Shown: in pieces, positions 19,476 to 23,812 of the stretch | Numbering within the stretch: position 1 is the stretch's first letter | Layout of the letters: each line of letters begins with the position of its first letter | Assembly (NCBI GenBank): GCA_025458755.1 | Contig: JALORT010000001.1 | Coordinates: 1-23,812, forward strand | DNA from: Methylotetracoccus sp. | GTDB taxonomy: Bacteria; Pseudomonadota; Gammaproteobacteria; Methylococcales; Methylococcaceae | Length of the DNA stretch: 23,812 nt | Direction of reading: 5' to 3' | Translations under genes and position numbers: made by a program | Notes under the pieces: generated by a model | The model's input: only the letters and a program-made list of their open reading frames with translations | What the model was told of the DNA's origin: nothing | The model's database searches: none

Positions 19476-19512
19476 CTTGGAGGCGAGATCATTTTCCAAC
19501 GCAGAGCGGGTC

Positions 19513-20424
19513 ATGACGATGAAGAGTCTGCAACGCATTCTGGTGGCGACCGATTTTTCGGGTTATGCGAATCGCGCGGTGAAACGCGCCGCGATGCTGG
19601 CACACCGGCACCAATGTACGCTGGATCTGCTGCAGGTCGTGAGCTGGTTGCCGCTGGAAACCTTGAAGCGGCTGGTCGACGACTATTCGCTGGAAACCGG
19701 ACAACAGTTGGTGAATTCGGTCGGCGCGCGCATGAAAACCCTGGCCGATCTGCTGACGTCGCATTACGGCATCACGGTCGATCACTGCGTCAGTCTCGGC
19801 CGGCCACACCTGGAGATCAATGCGCGTGCCAGAGACCACAACGCCGATTTGGTGGTGTTGGGCGCCCATGGTGAGCATTTCCTGCAGGACCAGTTGCTCG
19901 GCACGACCACCGCCCGGGTGTTGCGTACCGGGAACCATCCGGTGCTGATCGTGAAAGCGGAAGATCCTGCACCCTACCGAAAAGTCCTGGTGTCGGTGGA
20001 TTTTTCCGCGGCGAGCCGCCGGGCGCTCACGGCGGCGCTATGCATCGAGCCACGAGCGGCGGTCCGGGTGTTGCACGCGGTCGAGGTGCCGTTTGAAGGA
20101 AGCCTAAAGGAGGCGGGCGTTCCGGAAGAACTGATTCACCGGTTGCACTCCGAATCCGTGCAAAAGGCAAGCCAGCAGCTCGATGACTTCCTTGAAAAAT
20201 CGGCTGGATCCGAGGCGGGCCGAATAACGCCCATTGTGGAATACGGTTATCCGCCGAAAGTCATCCTCGAGCAATCATGGTTGCTCCGTCCCGACCTGAT
20301 TGCCGTCGGTAAACACGGGCAAGCCGAAACGGACGTGGCCCTGCTCGGCAGCGTAACCAAGCATGTCATCTATGAGGCGGAGCGTGATGTTCTGGTGGTG
20401 GCCAGTGAGACATCCGCGGGATAA
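19513..20424 (+). CDS. Tandem universal stress protein (two UspA domains)
   Basis: A 303-residue cytosolic protein with two UspA domains. Domain one starts SLQRILVATDFSGYANRAVK and ends with the nucleotide-binding signature G-x2-G-x9-G-T in GAHGEHFLQDQLLGTT. Domain two starts YRKVLVSVDFSAASRRALT and ends with GKHGQAETDVALLGSV, also a full G-x2-G-x9-G-S motif. Both halves therefore look ATP-binding, as in the UspE-like tandem class. ATG 19513 is chosen; ATG 19519 (MKSLQRI) is equally possible and the frame extends upstream to TTG 19477. It begins just after the murF remnant and precedes ftsH by about 106 bases. Function in stress tolerance is inferred from family and neighbours. Confidence 0.9.
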   Translation: MTMKSLQRILVATDFSGYANRAVKRAAMLAHRHQCTLDLLQVVSWLPLETLKRLVDDYSLETGQQLVNSVGARMKTLADLLTSHYGITVDHCVSLGRPHLEINARARDHNADLVVLGAHGEHFLQDQLLGTTTARVLRTGNHPVLIVKAEDPAPYRKVLVSVDFSAASRRALTAALCIEPRAAVRVLHAVEVPFEGSLKEAGVPEELIHRLHSESVQKASQQLDDFLEKSAGSEAGRITPIVEYGYPPKVILEQSWLLRPDLIAVGKHGQAETDVALLGSVTKHVIYEAERDVLVVASETSAG

Positions 20425-20459
20425 ATGAGCCTGAAGTCCGATCTCCCAGCGACATGCTG

Positions 20460-20490
20460 CTTCTCTTCGCTCGGGCGGCAGCGAGAGAGG
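20460..20490 (+). terminator. Stem-loop between usp and ftsH
   Basis: CTTCTCTTCGCT (20460-20471) pairs with AGCGAGAGAGG (20480-20490), giving an 11-bp stem with one bulged T and an 8-base loop. TTCTCC follows, a short pyrimidine run. It lies 36 bases after the usp stop and 40 bases before the ftsH start, so it may terminate usp or modulate read-through into ftsH. Confidence 0.4.
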
Positions 20491-20530
20491 GTTCTCCTAG
20501 CGGCTTTCGAGGCAACCTTATGAGTACGGG

Positions 20531-22360
20531 ATGAACACGCAAACGCAGTTCAACCTCTGGTATTTCATCATGGCCTTGCTGGCGGTCATGTGGTTGCACG
20601 AGCTATGGGTCGCCAGCCAGCAGGTGGAGCACATTACCTACAGCGAGTTCCAGCAGGCGCTGAAAAACGGCGAGATCGAGGATGTCCAGATTTTCAGCAA
20701 TACCGTCCGGGGCGCATTCAGGGAGTCCAGGCCCAGTGGCCAAAAGCAGTTCGTCGCCGTGCGGGTCGATCCCGATCTGGCGAAAGACCTGGAACAATAC
20801 AATGTAAAATTTGGCGCGGTGGTGGAAAGCACCTGGCTGCGCGATCTGCTTTCCTGGATCATCCCCGCGCTGGTCTTTTTCTCCATCTGGATGTTCGTGA
20901 TGCGCCGGTTCGCTGAGCGCATGGGCGGGGGCGGGGGGTTTCTCTCGATCGGCAAGAGCAAGGCCAAGGTGTACATGGAGACCGATACCGGCGTCACCTT
21001 CGACGACGTCGCCGGCGTGGACGAAGCCAAGGAGGAACTGAAGGAGGTCGTCAACTTTTTGAAGCGGCCGAAGGATTACGGTCGGCTGGGAGCCCATGTG
21101 CCCAAGGGCGTGCTGTTGGTGGGGCCACCGGGCACCGGCAAGACGCTGCTGGCGCGTGCCGTGGCCGGTGAAGCCGGGGTCGCGTTCTTTTCCATCAACG
21201 GCTCGGAATTCGTGGAGATGTTCGTCGGCGTCGGCGCCGCCCGCGTACGGGATCTGTTCGAGCAGGCTCGGCAACAGGCGCCCGCCATCATCTTCATCGA
21301 CGAACTGGATGCCCTTGGTCGGGCGCGCGGCGCTTTCCCGGGCGTGGGCGGACATGATGAGCGGGAGCAGACCCTCAATCAGCTGCTTTCGGAGATGGAC
21401 GGATTCGATCCCACGGCGGGGCTCATCTTGCTCGCCGCCACCAACCGCCCCGAGATTCTCGATCCAGCCTTGCTGCGCGCGGGCCGCTTCGATCGCCAGG
21501 TGCTGGTGGATCGGCCCGACAAGATCGGGCGGGTACAAATTCTGCGCGTGCACCTCAAAAAGGTGCGTCTGGCCGGGGACGTGGATCCGGAAAAAATCGC
21601 CGCGTTGACCCCCGGATTTTCCGGCGCCGATCTCGCCAATCTGGTGAACGAGGCGGCCCTTCTGGGGACCCGGCGGGGCGCCGATGCCGTCACTCTGGAC
21701 GATTTCACGCAGGCGATCGAACGCATCGTGGCCGGGCTGGAGAAGAAGAACCGGCTGTTGAATGCCAACGAACGCAGCATCGTCGCCTACCACGAGATGG
21801 GGCATGCCCTGGTCGCCCTGTCCCTGCCTGGCGTGGACCCGGTACACAAAATCTCCATCATTCCGCGTGGCATCGGTGCGCTGGGTTACACCATCCAGCG
21901 CCCCACCGAAGACCGTTTCCTGATGACCCGGGAGGAATTGGAAGACAAGATGGCCGTGCTGCTGGGCGGACGCGCCTCGGAACGGATCGTCTTCGGACAT
22001 CTATCCACCGGCGCAGCCGACGATCTCGCCAAGGTCACCGATATCGCACGCAGCATGGTGATGCGTTATGGCATGTGCGAGAAGCTCGGGCACGTCGCCT
22101 ACGAAGCCGAACGGCCGACCTTCCTAGGCGGTTCCGCCGTTCCGGAAATGCGGCGCGAATTCAGCGAAGAAACCGCACGGGAAATCGACTGCGCGGTGCG
22201 GGAGATCGTGACCCGCGCCTTCGAAAAAGCGAGCGGAGTCCTCGAACGACAGCGGGACGTACTTGAGCGCGGCGCCAAGCTTCTGCTAGAAAGGGAAACA
22301 CTGACCGAAGAAGACCTGACGGCCCTCAAGGCCTCCTCGCCAGCCCGTTCAGGTTCATGA
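20531..22360 (+). CDS. ftsH: ATP-dependent zinc metalloprotease FtsH (probably an accessory copy)
   Basis: A 609-residue membrane-anchored AAA+ protease for membrane and regulatory protein turnover. A membrane helix spans about residues 10-28, then a ~75-residue periplasmic domain beginning [18 protein letters not shown], a second helix at ~106-124, and a Gly-rich linker ([19 protein letters not shown]). The AAA module has Walker A GPPGTGKT (198-205), Walker [12 protein letters not shown] (253-263) and the second region of homology [20 protein letters not shown]. The protease site is HEMGH at 421-425 (most FtsH have HEAGH), with the third zinc ligand in STGAADDL. The C-terminus is short. The main ftsH usually follows rrmJ/rlmE; here it follows a usp gene, suggesting a second, stress-linked copy. 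ATG 20531 gives a normal N-terminus but a weak ribosome site. Confidence 0.95.
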   Translation: MNTQTQFNLWYFIMALLAVMWLHELWVASQQVEHITYSEFQQALKNGEIEDVQIFSNTVRGAFRESRPSGQKQFVAVRVDPDLAKDLEQYNVKFGAVVESTWLRDLLSWIIPALVFFSIWMFVMRRFAERMGGGGGFLSIGKSKAKVYMETDTGVTFDDVAGVDEAKEELKEVVNFLKRPKDYGRLGAHVPKGVLLVGPPGTGKTLLARAVAGEAGVAFFSINGSEFVEMFVGVGAARVRDLFEQARQQAPAIIFIDELDALGRARGAFPGVGGHDEREQTLNQLLSEMDGFDPTAGLILLAATNRPEILDPALLRAGRFDRQVLVDRPDKIGRVQILRVHLKKVRLAGDVDPEKIAALTPGFSGADLANLVNEAALLGTRRGADAVTLDDFTQAIERIVAGLEKKNRLLNANERSIVAYHEMGHALVALSLPGVDPVHKISIIPRGIGALGYTIQRPTEDRFLMTREELEDKMAVLLGGRASERIVFGHLSTGAADDLAKVTDIARSMVMRYGMCEKLGHVAYEAERPTFLGGSAVPEMRREFSEETAREIDCAVREIVTRAFEKASGVLERQRDVLERGAKLLLERETLTEEDLTALKASSPARSGS

Positions 22361-22827
22361 TGTAGCGAACCAAGCCGATGCCGGCTTTCCCCCGGGCGTG
22401 GGCTCCGCTGACCCAGCATCTCCGGGGAGATCAGAGTAACCCCCCGTTCGGTCACGTAGAACCGCTCGCGGTCGTCGACCGGGCCCACCCTCACCGTCAT
22501 GCTGTCCGGAATCCGGCAGTGCTTGTCCACCTCCGAGGTCTCGCCGGTAGGGCACGTCGCCCACCACTCCTCCCCACTGCTAATCCCTCCGACCTCACCG
22601 CGAGCGGCCTGCTCGCCGCACTCTGCGGACTGGATCGGGAGAATCCGTGACGTGGATTCAGATGTCCGGTCGTTGAGGATCACTCCTAAATCGACGTGGC
22701 GCTGCATCAAGGGGGTTTCGCGCCGGGGCTCGCTGATGACCCAACGCCGCCGAAATCTACCGGCACTCAGGTCCCAAGGCAAAGACGCGAGTTCGCCCTC
22801 GCGCTTGATATCCGGCCCAGCGCTGCG
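22361..22827. other. Gap between convergent ftsH and groEL with no intact gene
   Basis: Apart from the glgC remnant at 22414-22530 and the groEL terminator just beyond, I see no gene. On the minus strand the frame of the glgC remnant remains open up to 22782, but the residues upstream of VDKHCRIPDSM do not resemble GlgC or anything else I recognise. Open frames on both strands here look like composition effects. Confidence 0.4.
22414..22530 (-). pseudogene. glgC: C-terminal remnant of glucose-1-phosphate adenylyltransferase
   Basis: The minus-strand frame reads VDKHCRIPDSMTVRVGPVDD directly followed by RERFYVTERGVTLISPEML. This is the extreme C-terminus of GlgC (ADP-glucose pyrophosphorylase, glycogen synthesis), where the family has [38 protein letters not shown]. 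About 39 residues of a ~420-residue enzyme remain. No sugar-nucleotide-binding N-terminal domain is found upstream on the minus strand before groEL. The frame then runs on without a stop into DNA antisense to ftsH, so the natural end is also lost or altered. It is a fragment, not a functional gene. Confidence 0.65.
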
Positions 22828-22861
22828 AAAAAAAGAAAGCCCCGGCGGACAACGCCGAGGC
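22828..22861 (-). terminator. Rho-independent terminator of groEL
   Basis: On the minus strand GCCTCGGCG (22853-22861) pairs with CGCCGGGGC (22839-22847) around a 5-base loop, 9 pairs with one G-U, followed by TTTCTTTTTTT. This is a textbook intrinsic terminator 66 bases after the groEL stop. Confidence 0.88.
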
Positions 22862-22927
22862 TTATCTTAAGTTCAGCCGCAGAGAACGCAAGGCGTACGC
22901 TGGACCGATCAAACCTCCTGGCAGGGC

Positions 22928-23812
22928 TTACATCATATCGCCCATACCGCCCATGCCTCCCATGCCGCCCATGCCTCCCATGCCGCCGCCCGGCATCGGG
23001 GACTCGTCCTTCGGCTCTTCGGCGATCATCGCTTCGGTGGTGATCATCAGCCCGGCCACCGATGCCGCATTCTGCAGCGCGGTGCGGGTGACCTTGGCCG
23101 GGTCCAGAATCCCCATCGCCACCATGTCTCCGAACTCGCCGGTCGCCGCGTTGTAACCGAAGTTGCCAGTGCCTTCCGAAACCTTGTTCAGCACGACCGA
23201 GGGCTCGTCACCCGAGTTGGCAACGATCTGGCGCAGGGGTTCTTCCAGCGCACGGCGCAGGATCGAAATGCCGACATCCTGATCGTGGTTCAGGCCGGTC
23301 AGACCTTTCAGCTTCGTTAATGCACGAACCAGTGCGACGCCGCCGCCAGCCACGACCCCTTCTTCAACCGCCGCGCGGGTGGCGTGCAGGGCATCCTCGA
23401 CCCGTGCCTTTTTCTCTTTCATCTCGACTTCGGTCGCGGCACCGACCTTGATCACGGCGACACCGCCCGCCAGTTTGGCCAACCGCTCCTGCAGTTTTTC
23501 GCGGTCGTAGTCCGAGGTGGTCTCTTCGATCTGACGGCGGATCTGCGCGACACGGCCCTGGATCTGTTCCTTGGTGCCAGCCCCGTCGATCACCGTCGTG
23601 TTGTCCTTGGTGATCTGCACCTTCTTGGCCGTGCCCAGATCGTCCAGCGTGACCTTCTCGAGGCTGAGACCTACGTCTTCGGAGATGACAGTGCCGCCGG
23701 TCAGCACCGCGATGTCTTCCAGCATCGCTTTGCGGCGGTCTCCGAAGCCCGGCGCCTTCACCGCGACCACCTTGATGATGCCGCGCATGTTATTCACGAC
23801 CAGGGTGGCCAG
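22928..23812 (-). CDS. groEL: Chaperonin GroEL, C-terminal part (runs off the window)
   Basis: These are the last ~294 residues of the 60-kDa chaperonin that folds proteins inside the GroEL/GroES cage. The frame enters from the right edge as [20 protein letters not shown] and continues with [20 protein letters not shown], then [35 protein letters not shown] and [17 protein letters not shown]. These cover part of the apical domain, then the intermediate and equatorial domains. The C-terminus is the usual flexible Gly-Gly-Met tail ([21 protein letters not shown]), whose repeats appear in the DNA as alternating ccatgcc/ccatgcct units near 22940-22990. The true start and groES lie beyond the window. 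The gene is convergent with ftsH. Confidence 0.98.
   Translation of the reverse strand: MATLVVNNMRGIIKVVAVKAPGFGDRRKAMLEDIAVLTGGTVISEDVGLSLEKVTLDDLGTAKKVQITKDNTTVIDGAGTKEQIQGRVAQIRRQIEETTSDYDREKLQERLAKLAGGVAVIKVGAATEVEMKEKKARVEDALHATRAAVEEGVVAGGGVALVRALTKLKGLTGLNHDQDVGISILRRALEEPLRQIVANSGDEPSVVLNKVSEGTGNFGYNAATGEFGDMVAMGILDPAKVTRTALQNAASVAGLMITTEAMIAEEPKDESPMPGGGMGGMGGMGGMGGMGDMM

Noticed and set aside
18643..19512. Insertion-sequence or transposase remnant in the gap after bioD
   Set aside because: No terminal inverted repeats or transposase motifs were seen; the readable fragments match MurF instead.
20603..22000. A 465-codon minus-strand frame opposite ftsH
   Set aside because: Antisense shadow of FtsH; composition is low-information and matches nothing I know.
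22940..22990. Short tandem repeat of ccatgcc units
   Set aside because: It is simply the coding sequence of the GroEL Gly-Gly-Met tail, not a CRISPR or satellite repeat.

Overview
The window reads as chromosomal DNA of a GC-rich gammaproteobacterium. A full-length fused RlmKL methyltransferase is typical of that class. A serine hydroxymethyltransferase, a molybdenum/tungsten formate dehydrogenase with an FdsD-type subunit, and a PEP carboxylase would suit a C1-using or autotrophic lineage such as the Methylococcales or a sulfur oxidiser. That narrower placement is inference: no methane or methanol oxidation gene and no rRNA is present.

Layout. Positions 1-8843 are almost entirely minus strand: the N-terminal part of glyA, a secreted metalloprotease with an STN-like N-terminal domain, acylphosphatase closely behind rlmKL, a large P-type cation ATPase, and an NhaR-like LysR regulator. 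The regulator is divergent from a plus-strand block (8958-12726) holding a decayed beta-carbonic anhydrase, a separate Fe-S subunit, a formate dehydrogenase catalytic subunit and FdsD. A SulP anion transporter with a STAS domain and a PEP carboxylase follow. The next stretch is an intact bioD lying between two gene remnants (a HAD hydrolase N-terminus and a frameshifted murF). A tandem universal stress protein and an accessory FtsH protease come next. The right end has a glgC C-terminal remnant and the C-terminal half of groEL (minus) with a clear intrinsic terminator.

How the genes may work together. Formate dehydrogenase interconverts formate and CO2, carbonic anhydrase interconverts CO2 and bicarbonate, some SulP carriers import bicarbonate, and PEP carboxylase consumes bicarbonate. 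So 8.9-17.6 kb looks like an inorganic-carbon/C1 neighbourhood, possibly governed by the divergent LysR protein through a T-N11-A palindrome at 8856-8870. The carbonic anhydrase copy, however, has lost both zinc-ligand cysteines and its C-terminal frame. usp, ftsH and groEL form a proteostasis and stress group at the right end.

The most unusual features are the formate dehydrogenase, whose alpha subunit is split into two genes with no diaphorase genes nearby, the dead carbonic anhydrase in the same gene row, and four independent gene remnants (carbonic anhydrase, HAD, murF, glgC) within about 14 kb. I saw no CRISPR array, tRNA, rRNA, intact insertion sequence or prophage.
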